Shown: positions 44,289 to 54,208 of the stretch, piece by piece
Position numbering within the stretch: the stretch's first letter is position 1
Layout of the letters: every line of letters begins with the position of its first letter
NCBI GenBank assembly: GCA_028532985.1
Contig: JANCIK010000010.1
Location: forward strand, 1,674,001-1,738,000
Length of the DNA: 64,000 nt
DNA from: Stropharia rugosoannulata
Taxonomy: Eukaryota; Basidiomycota; Agaricomycetes; Agaricales; Strophariaceae
Reading direction: 5' to 3'
The notes under the pieces: generated by a model
Database searches by the model: none
Seen by the model: the letters and a program-made list of their open reading frames with translations, nothing else
Told to the model about the DNA's origin: nothing
Translations under genes and position numbers: made by a program

Positions 44289-45253
44289 TGTGAGGGGCTG
44301 GGGCTGGCCCCTCGTGAAAACATGAAAAACCATAAGGTTCAGAACATAGATACACAAGAAGCGACATATCCGCCATAACGATCGGAAACTACTATCGGAA
44401 ACTGAAGGAACAAGAAGAAGCACGAAATATGAAGTCTAAGATATGAAGATGCAAGTTTATTCGAAGATATGAAATATGTACATGATGAAACAAGAAGACA
44501 AGCACAAGGAAGACTCAAGATGTTATTACAACTCAATGGCAGATCAAGAAAGATAACAGCATCAGAGCAATATTGGACTTCTGATGCCGACAACATCAGA
44601 TCAATATTAACAATCTGATGTAACTATGGACCCACAAGGGAGTCAATCACATGGAAATACTCGTACATACGACATGGGACAAATATGGCAACGGATTCCG
44701 ACGATATGCAGGGGTTTCCGACGACATGCAAGCGTGTGGTAGCAGAAAGCAGAAGTATCTCGATACAAACACAAGGGACATAGGTGTGGAAAGAGGGTCG
44801 GAGGAGATGTGTGTTTAGGGGAGAACATGGAGTTGATCCGGTCGCAGGAAGATCTCTTGTGCTTGGGCTTGGTTTCCGAAGATAAGGATATTTGTGGCCA
44901 AGATATGAAGCATGCTGTAGTGCAGCATGGTTTCCGACGAGATAAAGTCAGCACGGGCGGTCGGATCTTCGTGGATGGATATGGTACGATCTGGGCATGG
45001 CAACCAGACGGGTATTTAAGGAGTAGAATATCTCTGTACTTCTCCAGCTTCCTTCAGGGTTAAATTCTACCTACACACACCATACCAGTTCGCATCGGAA
45101 ACCGTTGTTTAAACCTCGTACACTGGAAGCTCCTTGTTTTAAAACAAGTAAAACCTTTTCAACGTGCTATTGTTGTACACACGTTGCCTTCGCACATTGT
45201 GAACTTTAGAGACAGGCTTTTCAGACCAGTCCAACCCAACTTCGCACCTCACA
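44289..45253 (+). repeat. 3' LTR (965 bp)
   Basis: Same length and, as far as I can compare by eye, the same sequence as 16231-17195 at a constant offset of 28058. It is followed by TCGC (45254-45257), the second target-duplication copy. Confidence 0.92.
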
Positions 45254-47948
45254 TCGCGTAGAACTTGTTGCAGCCTTCACCACGCTTCTCTTGATTGGCC
45301 TTGTCGGCACCCGAATCATTGGGGAATTTGGGGTATGATGGGCGCATGCGGATTTGGGGTAAACCATAACAAGCGCCAGTCTGTCAGCGTCATCTTGTCA
45401 GGACAACAATGACGTAGGTAAAAGGTGTGGACTTACCTTCTGCCAATCCTTTTTCCCCTCAGTGATTGTATTGCTTTTTGGAGGGTATCCGTATTTCTCC
45501 ATTGAGCGCAAGGCAATGTATGCAGATTTATATAGCCACTTGCATGTGCCCACAGTCATTGGATTTGGTACGCCTGCGGACCTCATTTCGTAATCAATGG
45601 CATGATACAAAGCCGGAATGACTTTGAGATCTGAGCATGTAATCATACTAGGGGAGGAAATAAAAAGGAGAAGCTTCGGCAATGCTGTGCCATTGACCAG
45701 TTGTAAGATCGATTCTTCAGCGGCGATCTATACATTCACACATATATCAATTGTAAGCTATGGATGTTTATCATAACTCACCTGTAAGAATAACTTGGTA
45801 TACACAGCAGGCACTGGCTTTTGGGATGCTACTGCAAGGTCACCAAAATAGTAGTCAAAGAGCCTGGCAAGATGTGCATCCACATTTGAAAGATATGCAA
45901 CAACTTCGGGGATAAAACTAAGCCGCTGCGCCAAGGACTCTATGCTTTTCTTTTCAGCTTCAGTATTTCTTGTTTGACTATCAAAGGGTTCCGCGTCTTC
46001 GTCTTTGGTAGCGTAGGTTGGCAATTTTAATTGAGGTCCCCATAAAATCATTCTTATCTTTCTTCGTATGGACTTGTCCTTGATGCACTGAGGCTCCGAA
46101 AGTGGCCGAACGTCTTCTTTAATTGGAGCAGAGGGAAGAACTGTGGTCGGCGGGTGCATCGTTGACAGCAAGTTCTTGCGATTAAAGGCGAGTGTTACAC
46201 CGTCAAATATTGTCACTGCGGGCTTCAGACCACATTTCATGCACATCATATCTCCTTCGAGCTCCACAAGCTTGATGTAGGAAAACCATACTGCCCGGAA
46301 AGTCTTGTCACTCATGAACTCACCCGAACCACGAGAGATGTATCGACGGTTGACCACAGTTACCCATGCTACAAATGGAGTCTCAGAAGAGGTGTAGGAG
46401 CTTGTAAAATCGTCCAGAAGGTCTAGGCTTAGTAGAATTTTGTTGTTCCAATTAAATAGTCCAAGGCTGCTACTGTCTGGTCCAATAAATCGATTAGGGC
46501 AAGAGGGGCATTTCTGAACTTCAATCTGAGACCGCTGGACACCAGTTAGAGTGTAAATGGAGCAAATATTGACACTGGTTGGTCTAAAAGGATCATAGAG
46601 CTGTCTAGGGGAGCTACAAGGGCAAGATGACGTTGGGGATAGTTTGATAATATCTGGAACCTTGTCGAAGCACGGCAAAGGGGGATACACTGTATCGCTC
46701 TCAATACGTGCCCAGAGAGGCGGCGGTAAGGGCAGGTAGGACACGGCCTCTGCCTTGACAGTTGAAAGCCTTTTGGTGCTTGCAGGACCTGTATTGTCTG
46801 AGAAGGTATGTAAGATTAAAATTCAAGATCCAATAATAGATGATATGGTTCACACACCGTATCTGAGTGAGCCATCTTGACCATTTGGATCCTCAGCATC
46901 AATATCACCCTGGACATGTTGCTGGAGCGATTTTCGTGCATCTTTTATATGCAAACAATTGACAGCGTGTGCATCCAGTGAGCACTTCCAGACACCATCA
47001 CCTGTGTTGGGACCATTATGCTCAACAATAGCACGATTTTTTAATGTCTTGAATGTGGCTGTCGATGTAGGCACAGAGAATCTTGTAGTGTACGAGTCAG
47101 CTAAGGCGTCCTCGTATCTGGAAAACATAAAGGTATGGTTGTTATCATCTAGTATGCAGCTTTAGTATGAATAGAAAGATAGAGTATCATAAAACATACT
47201 TGTGAGACCGCTATCAAGTGGAAAGTATTCTTCGCCAGACTCATTGAGGAATCGCACGTGAAAGCATTCATCTAGACCCTGACTTTGAGGACAAAGACAG
47301 ACCTTTGTCACGGAAAGCCCAGTCCTTGACCTGCTCATATGATAGACATTATTCTGCAAGTTATTGAAGTATTAACGAACACAAATTGTGGAGATTAGGT
47401 TATTATACACTCACTGTGGCCTCGTTACGCTGCCGGTTCCACCCATGGACAATAAATAAGTCATCCGAAATCTGAGTGAACATAGAGTCGTCCCATTCAA
47501 GGCTTTCTTTAAATATGTTGTAAGACTTCTCGAGATTTGTGAGGCGTTCAGGAATCTCTTCATGTAAGGGTTGTGCATCTGGAGTCCATTCGAGGCTTTT
47601 CTCCACTGTTTCATCCAGTGTGTAATGCACATTGTTGCTTAAGGTCACAGCCGCTTTGACCTTTCGAATCTTTCTGGTTACGGGTGCAGCATGAACCCTT
47701 GGTTTCTTCTGTGGACTAACAATGTCCATCTCGGAATCGCTACCATTGTCATCGCTGTAGCGCCTATACCTAACTTTCTCAAGGGGAGAATCCGGAAGAT
47801 CGCCGTAGGATATTGCTGCAATAGACCCTTCGCTATCAGAACCCATGATGGTAGGGGAGGTAGGTGGTGTATACGTAGTGTCATCGCCATAATAGGTAAT
47901 TGATACCATAACATTACACACGTCCTTAAATATTGTTCTGCTGGACAA
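45254..47948 (-). pseudogene. N-terminal and middle exons of the split CxC5/CxC6 KDZ transposase gene
   Basis: Exons join in frame: 47948-47415, 47353-47200, 47148-46858, 46797-45782, 45727-45437 and 45380-45254. The start is MSSRTIFKDVCNVMVSITYY (or MVSITYYGDD at 47909). The first exon is acidic with a basic patch (SPQKKPRVHAAPVTRKIRKV). Cysteine clusters follow: CSLDAHAVNC, CPCSSPRQLYDPFRPTSVNI, VQKCPSCPNRFIGPD and MMCMKCGLKPAVTIFDGVTL. The last exon has TGACYGLPQIRMRPSYPKFP and KRGEGCNKFYA and stops at the LTR. The family's catalytic C-terminus is at 15748-16230. All exons look intact, so the LTR insertion is the only lesion I see. Confidence 0.85.
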
Positions 47949-47984
47949 CCGTGCCAGAGGAACTGTGTTTTTCTTTTTTCAACA

Positions 47985-48230
47985 AGCGCTATGTGTGTTC
48001 TACACGAACGATTTATACTTTCTCACGCACATAAACGTCCCACAGGAACGTACAGCAGCACATCCTACATAAGTGTTCTACACAAACGATTGATACTACT
48101 TTCTCACGCACATAAACGTCCCACAGGAACGCACAGCAGCATATCCTACATAAGTGTTCTACACGAACGATGGATACTTTCTCATGCATAACCGTACCAC
48201 AGGAACGCACACGCAACTTAGATTTCTACT
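47985..48230. repeat. About 78-bp tandem repeat with GTTC-N5-GAAC words
   Basis: Two and a half copies of a unit with GTGTTCTACACGAACGAT, CTTTCTCACGCACATAAACG and CCCACAGGAACGCACAGCAG. GTTCTACACGAAC fits the outer element's palindrome. The array lies between the divergent transposase and cargo genes, upstream of both. Confidence 0.85.
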
Positions 48231-48416
48231 AACATAAGTACTCTGACAAGTGCACGCCCTTGCAATGTTCTGCATGAACGATGGGATTGCTGTTCCAGGG
48301 GAACGGCTCTTAAATCATTTAAATAATTGCTATGTCCATAACAAGAGCATTTTCTTACTGTACTACCACTGTGCAGGACATAAATTATTGATCACACTTC
48401 GCAAAACATCTGATTC

Positions 48417-49765
48417 ATGGCTAGAACACAGTCAGCCGCAAGAGCAAGGGCAAGCACTTCTCCCAGCAAAAGGCCGCGAAGATCTACCATAGACATAGTA
48501 TGAATACACACTTTCATAGCAACAGACGCCCTATATCTAATTCCGTTCCTAGGAGCCCGCTGTCGTGAAGTCCGCCCCAAGAAAGGCCCGTGCAAGTGCG
48601 ACTGCTCCTGCCCTGCGTCGACAGGTTCGGACATTCTATTTATCTTTTCTAATTCCGACTAGAACGTGAACTACAGGTCAAAAAGGCATCCGCAACGGTT
48701 GAGCAGCAAGCTGAAGTTGGAAAACCTGTGAGGAAACCCAAGGCTCCCGCGCGATGCAACAAAGGTTGCATAGGACAACTGCTGCGCTCTGAGTGTAAAC
48801 ACACTGCACAGGGGAGACTGTTTCTGCTCACAAAGGAAGCAGAACAGGTTATTGAAACCAATACCCATCATGCCACATCTGAAATTCCAATGGTAAGTTG
48901 TATGCGAAGTACTACAAGCGCCATAATTAATAGTTATATGTGGTATATTTTAGGATGGTCCTCCTTCGTTCCACACCCCTCAAAATTTGACCCTCAAGCT
49001 TACACCCACTATTACATTTCCGCACATTACTGTTAGTACGCCAATGTCGAGCCAGGCACATGCATCTGGCCCGAGCTCTCTTAGTATTACGGATATATTC
49101 CCACATGTCATCAGTAGCGCACCGGTGTTGACTCCTCATATGTGTATTGACACGACTCCGACCCCCACTCCCGGACTCCCAGCAATTGACCCACAATTAT
49201 ACGTCATGGGCACGCCCTCCTCAACAGCAAATGTCAGCATGAATACCTCACCAGTACCAGGGCTTGCTAACACCGCACATGTCAACAGCTTTGTTGACAT
49301 GTCCGAGTCTGCCAAACGGAAGCGAGTCCGTTCCACCGCATCAAATCCAATTTACGGGCATGTTGACAAAGTCTTCCGTGGTAATGTCCCACACAGTGAG
49401 TTATATCATTGTAACTTTATTCCTTACAGATTTTTTTCGGTTAATAAGCTTTAGAAATTCACAGACAGTGCCCTAAGGCAGCAGCCATCACGAAAACCGC
49501 TGAAGCATCAAAATATTTCCTAGAGAGGGTGAACTCACTGGTGGAGCAGGTACGTGGGAATATTTCTTGTAATCATTTCATGCGTACCTACTATGTGCAC
49601 AGATTGAGGAGGTAGGCCTGAAAACAGGCGGTTGGCTTTTTTTGGGGGCACAGCATCCTTCGGGTTCGGGAGGGGCTTTCAACTATGCTTCGCCAAGACT
49701 GAGGAAAGATGCCAAGGAGAAAACTGAAGAGTATGCGACTGGTTTTCTTAAACTAATCAGGACGG
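48417..49765 (+). pseudogene. Cargo gene of outer KDZ element, 5' part (interrupted by TR-GAG)
   Basis: The start is MARTQSAARARASTSPSKRP at 48417, a nuclear-localisation-like basic head. Exons continue EPAVVKSAPRKARASATAPA, then KPVRKPKAPARCNKGC and LLTKEAEQVIETNTHH, a long Ser/Thr/Pro linker, AKRKRVRSTASNPIYGHVDK and KTAEASKYFLERVNSLVEQI. The last coding part before the insertion reads KEKTEEYATGFLKLIR. It resumes at 53015 in the same phase after one ACGG copy is removed. Function unknown; the composition suggests a DNA- or chromatin-associated protein. Confidence 0.6.
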
Positions 49766-50258
49766 TGATACGCTGAAGCTCTCTATGAGCGCGTACAGGT
49801 GCGAGGTGGTTTCACACGGCTTCTAACCAACCCAAAACAACACAAACAAGACGAAATATCGTGAGAACGAGGGAGTGTAAGCTGCGACGTCAGCTTCGAA
49901 CCACTCCTGGACGAGGTATACGACGAGAACGAGAACTGAGACGAAAACTAGGGCGCTAAGACGAGGGGAAACGAAATCTTCTTTTTTTCTTCTACATAAA
50001 GTACATGCTTTATATATGTAAAATCAAAGCATAGCCTACGGAATAAGTGTAATCCTAGAATGTAGGTGCTGAGTAAGTAAAGGAGCAAGGAAAGACCTAG
50101 AATTAATGAGTAATGTAATGAAAAATGCTCGAAATGCAGGCGGGATATAGTTGTTCCGAGTGCGATGCAAGTCGGATTGTGGCACGGTGGCTGTGCGACG
50201 TGGGAACACGGACTTGTGCGTGACGGATTCCGTGGCCGTAGATGGGCGCGGCTCATCA
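49766..50258 (-). repeat. 3' LTR of the TR-GAG element (493 bp)
   Basis: Same length as 52522-53014 and no difference seen when compared in blocks. It is the 3' LTR with respect to the element's minus-strand orientation. Confidence 0.9.
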
Positions 50259-50744
50259 TCTCCTCCCTACTGAAATACTGACTGTCCTCAGTCAGCCGTA
50301 GACGAAAGAAATAAAACGAAACAAGAAAGATACGACATAAATAAATAGAGAAATGCGAATGCAACATGATAAAACAAATGAAGAGCAAATAAAACAATTA
50401 ACAAAGATAAAAACACAAACAATGTGAAGGGGCATAAACGAGCATAAAAGGCATAAGATAAACAATATACTGGCGAATAAAGTCATATACCATAAAAGAA
50501 TCATAAAGATCTATCATATAAACGAAATAAATCAGCATATAGCCATGAACATATCTGAATAAAGCATAAAGCATAAAAGAAACGAAATACGTAGCGGCAT
50601 AGGGGCATAAAGCGAGGGCAGGGGGTCCTCCCTACTTAAATATAAACCTGTGAGAGTCAAAACATAAGGTTGAACATAAAAAAGAGATGTCGAGCGATCC
50701 TGGGACATGTAAACGAAGCTGGCATGTGTGGGGGGCAAAATAAA

Positions 50745-52385
50745 TTATCCGGGGCGCCTAGGGCGAGGGCGGCGACGTCTGGGGATAAAATAATCACTAT
50801 AGGCGATATTGGGGTGAAATCTACGAGTGGCAGGTCGGCGGAGTGCATGGAAACCAACTAGAGACGGTGGTGATGTGCAAAAACGAGAGAATATGTGTTT
50901 ATCCGAGGTGCGGCATGTTCTGGTTGTAAACGATCGTCTATAAAATAGTGGCAACGACTTGGGGGGCTTTAACTTGACTATAAATGTGTTTGACTTTAAT
51001 ATGACACTGCTAGGCGTAATAGACGATGGTGGCGACGAAAGGCGATCTATGTGTGATGTCTGGGGTGCAGGAGACGAAGTAGAGGGTGCAGGCGAAGAAT
51101 ACATGGACGAAATGCACTTCTGGGCTGGTAAGTCGATGCTGGATGGATATATAGGTGTCCTAGGATGTGTAGCGACGAATTGAGACGCGAAGACACTGTA
51201 ATATTTCTTTGAATTTGACTGAGCAATACTGGGCATAACTGCAACATTTGAGGCGACGTCTGGGACCTGGTGACGGAGTCTGGCGATTTCCTGTTCGATT
51301 TCTGCAATCCTGGAGTCAATATTATCGATGTACTGCGTGTCTGATAGATTGGGTGACGAGGTAACGACTGCGGGCGCGAAAATACTTTGTAAAACGGTTG
51401 GCGGCGACTGATACAACGTTCTTGACTGTCCTGGATGTCTTCTATACCATTCATCGAATTTTTCCTTCAAAAATCGGCCTGGAATGTCTTCTGGTATGTA
51501 AGCACCGGTGGGGAGCACTACTTTGCTGTTTGAATTGCGTATAATTTTTCCTGAATGCATGTAGTCGTCAACGAGGGTACAATGTCGAATAAAGTGATTT
51601 TCTCCGCAGAACTTGCACTTGAAAACGCGAGGCTTCTTGCTGGGGCGAATTAACGATGTAGACGACGGCTGAGATGTATTGTGGATTTCCTGGATGATCG
51701 ACTTCGTAAATGCTGCGAAAATAGTCCGAAAATCATCGAGATTAACGTTTGTACTCGAGGGCGACGGCTGAGACAGTATAGGCGACGAGGTGTGCGAGTA
51801 AACCGAGTGCGAGGCGCGCAAAATAAAAATGGCGGCAGCGTAGACGTCTGGGATAGCGTGGGGATCGTCTGGATAATGGTCTGGAAACTTGAGCGCTAAA
51901 CGCGTCGAAATTCTTGTTCAAAGTGACGGGGGAAAGGCACGAGGGTACATGCGCTTCTGCTCGAGATCTGATAGGCGTTGTTTCGAAATAAGGAACCGTG
52001 AAGTCGTAATAAAACGTGTATGGTAATCCGAAAGGTCTTCTAGAGTATTCATGCCGATGTGCAAACGATTTTCAATCAATAATTCGAGGTTGGCGAGGGT
52101 GTACCAATAATCGTCGTTGGCGGATGGGTAAAGCTCGAAGACGGCGTCCTTAAAATTATCAAAGGTCGAGAAATTGTCCAAAAATTGAGGAAGCGACTCC
52201 CAAAGGTCGGCGGTGTCGTTATCTACGTAGCGTATGGCGTAACACTTCTGCTTGGAGGCGGTAACAATGCCGGATGTGCTGAATAAGTACTGAAGGTCGG
52301 AAAAATAGTGCTTGAGCCCACGGGGCTTTGCTGGGTCGAAAGACGGTGCACTAGGGTCTCCAAAAGCTGGCATAGGAAGGGACAT
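50745..52385 (-). pseudogene. TR-GAG gag with zinc knuckle, one in-frame stop
   Basis: The start is MSLPMPAFGDPSAPSFDPAK at 52385. Capsid-type blocks follow: GLKHYFSDLQYLFSTSGIVT, KQKCYAIRYVDNDTADLWES, YTLANLELLIENRLHIG and LSDYHTRFITTSRFLISKQR. A TGA at 51918-51920 follows RAFPPSL. The same frame then reads on as TRISTRLALKFPDHYPDDPH to the zinc knuckle CKFCGENHFIRHC (CX2CX4HX4C), EDIPGRFLKEKFDEWYRR and a Pro/Ser-rich end at 50745. In related gag proteins, as I remember them, a Trp sits where the TGA is, so a TGG to TGA change is likely. Otherwise about 546 codons are open. Confidence 0.8.
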
Positions 52386-52521
52386 ATTGAGAAACGAGTG
52401 TAGACGGATGACGAAGTGTTGGAGGAATTGATTGTGAATTAATGTCGAAATTGCGCGAATAAAACGGGATTAGCTGAAGTCCAGTGCATAGGAAACTCAC
52501 CCCTCGCGGTGGGCTCCAAAA

Positions 52522-53014
52522 TGATACGCTGAAGCTCTCTATGAGCGCGTACAGGTGCGAGGTGGTTTCACACGGCTTCTAACCAACCCAAAACAACACA
52601 AACAAGACGAAATATCGTGAGAACGAGGGAGTGTAAGCTGCGACGTCAGCTTCGAACCACTCCTGGACGAGGTATACGACGAGAACGAGAACTGAGACGA
52701 AAACTAGGGCGCTAAGACGAGGGGAAACGAAATCTTCTTTTTTTCTTCTACATAAAGTACATGCTTTATATATGTAAAATCAAAGCATAGCCTACGGAAT
52801 AAGTGTAATCCTAGAATGTAGGTGCTGAGTAAGTAAAGGAGCAAGGAAAGACCTAGAATTAATGAGTAATGTAATGAAAAATGCTCGAAATGCAGGCGGG
52901 ATATAGTTGTTCCGAGTGCGATGCAAGTCGGATTGTGGCACGGTGGCTGTGCGACGTGGGAACACGGACTTGTGCGTGACGGATTCCGTGGCCGTAGATG
53001 GGCGCGGCTCATCA
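52522..53014 (-). repeat. 5' LTR of the TR-GAG element (493 bp)
   Basis: Direct repeat of 49766-50258. The PBS lies just inside it on the minus strand (52501-52518). Confidence 0.9.
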
Positions 53015-53212
53015 ACGGCTGCAGATGCAAAACGCATGGATACTGCAAAGCTACAAAAGGTTATTGATGAGCAGCAGGCGGAGAAGGAGCGTTTGCAAAA
53101 GGAGCTTGAACAAGTCCGCGAGCAAGCTGCGGCTGACATGCGCGAGCTCATTGAATTCCGGCAGAGAGTTGGCACGGCTATTCAAGCTCAAGGGCAGAGC
53201 GAGGTAGACTAG
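53015..53212 (+). pseudogene. Cargo gene of outer KDZ element, 3' part (coiled coil)
   Basis: Continuation of the 48417-49765 gene. It encodes TAADAKRMDTAKLQKVIDEQ, then QAEKERLQKELEQVREQAAA, a strong leucine-heptad coiled coil, and RELIEFRQRVGTAIQAQGQ, with stop at 53212. The join with 49765 is exact in phase (LIR then TAADAK). Confidence 0.65.
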
Positions 53213-53392
53213 GGTAGACTCTACAGAATTTTGATTGCAACCTAATTGAAACCTATGATTGATAACACACATGTTTCATAACACATGTTTCTAGAATCGG
53301 AGTCTATTAGACTTGTTATGCAGATGTTACAAAAATAGAAGTTTCCTATATAATTGCTATATACCCGTACCCAATATGTAAGTACCCCCATA

Positions 53393-53902
53393 TTACTCCG
53401 AACCATTGCTATATCCATCATCACTTGGCTCAAATCGTTCATTGGGCTGATCATAGCAAGCCGGAAGTGGACACCACGTGTATATGCGATGTATCTTTCT
53501 GATGAAATGTTCGATGGAAAGGCAGTCGCTCTCTTGAAGAGCAGAATCGCGCAACACAATAGGGCAACCTAGTGCAACATAGGGGATGGTTGCATCAGCA
53601 GAGAACAGTTGCCACTGAGGGTTGGCTTCGCAAAGGTAAATTAAAAACTGTTTCGAATCCGACTGAGTTAGATGGCGCAAGTGACCATCTATGCTGAAGT
53701 CAAATTTGCCATGGCGAATACGACCCAGCCAGAAAAGAGGAAGTGTTGGTGTACTCTGGTGTATGTGTGAGCTTACAGATATTGAGATAGAGTAGAAACA
53801 AACCTGGTGGTAAATGTATAGCTCAACGTGTAGTATAGAGGTGCATGATTGTATCCTGCATTCTGGGTTACCACAAATATCAGGGGCGTGTTCTGTGCTC
53901 AT
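53393..53902 (-). CDS. Small hypothetical protein of outer KDZ element
   Basis: The start is MSTEHAPDICGNPECRIQSC at 53902, with three early cysteines. An in-frame 51-nt segment with GTTTGT..CAG ends (about 53807-53757) is probably an intron joining LYIYHQ to STPTLPLFWLGRIRHGKFDF. Next come DGHLRHLTQSDSKQFLIYL, ATIPYVALGCPIVL and CLSIEHFIRKIHRIYTWCPL, with stop at 53393. About 153 residues after splicing. I do not recognise a named domain. It lies tail to tail with the coiled-coil cargo gene, 180 bp apart. Confidence 0.6.
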   Translation of the reverse strand: MSTEHAPDICGNPECRIQSCTSILHVELYIYHQVCFYSISISVSSHIHQSTPTLPLFWLGRIRHGKFDFSIDGHLRHLTQSDSKQFLIYLCEANPQWQLFSADATIPYVALGCPIVLRDSALQESDCLSIEHFIRKIHRIYTWCPLPACYDQPNERFEPSDDGYSNGSE

Positions 53903-54208
53903 ATGTTATAGTTATGATCGAGAGATGGAGAAAGTCCGCAATGTACTGTGCTAGTTTATATACAGATTCAATTCGTTCATGTGGAACGGTCCGTATTAGT
54001 GTAAGAAACATGTCGCAAACATGACGAACTTGTGGTAAACAAATAGAAAACATATCACGAACATTGAAAACACCTGCTACAAATGTTATCATTTCATAAC
54101 ATCTACACTTTGAACCACAGAAAGAGTATACTCTGCTATGTGACTCATGAGCTACCGTTCTACATAATTTAAATCATATTCTCATACAGTTCACAAACAT
54201 TAGATACA
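53903..54208. other. Upstream region of the small cargo gene
   Basis: Contains one GTTC-N5-GAAC palindrome (CGTTCATGTGGAACGG near 53971) about 70 bp upstream of the start codon. No other feature is seen. Confidence 0.5.

Larger units (their letters stand above)
16231..45253 (+). mobile_element. Ty3/gypsy LTR retrotransposon, 29.0 kb with a nested KDZ transposon inside
   Basis: The element runs TGTGAGG...CCTCACA at both LTRs, with a PBS after the 5' LTR, gag-protease-RT-RNase H-integrase at 17386-22916 and a purine tract directly before the 3' LTR. Both LTRs are 965 bp. The outside flanks rejoin one transposase gene in frame, so the LTRs are the two ends of one insertion and not a solo LTR plus a separate element. 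Domain order (RT before integrase) defines Ty3/gypsy (Metaviridae). About 14.5 kb of the interior (roughly 24.1-38.7 kb) looks like a later KDZ insertion. The remaining retrotransposon would be about 14.5 kb, with a long 3' region holding antisense genes. Confidence 0.8.
49766..53014 (-). mobile_element. Gag-only LTR retrotransposon (TR-GAG type)
   Basis: Two 493-bp direct repeats (49766-50258 and 52522-53014), TGATACGC...GGCTCATCA as read on the plus strand, flank a 2.26-kb interior. On the minus strand the interior has a PBS (TGGAGCCCACCGCGAGGG) next to 52522, a gag frame and a purine tract (AGTAGGGAGGAGA) next to 50258. ACGG flanks both ends (49762-49765 and 53015-53018). There is no protease, RT or integrase, so it must borrow these from an autonomous partner. 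The PBS and 4-bp duplication match the 29-kb gypsy element. Confidence 0.85.

Noticed and set aside
44289..45253. A solo LTR unrelated to the gypsy element at 16-23 kb
   Set aside because: It is preceded by a purine tract, followed by a matching TCGC duplication, and its outer flank continues the gene that is cut at 16230. It is therefore the 3' LTR of the same insertion.
49948..50397. 149-codon minus-strand frame at 50.0-50.4 kb, partly repeated at 52.7-53.05 kb
   Set aside because: It lies mainly in the TR-GAG LTR and is repeated because the LTR is. It has no domain.
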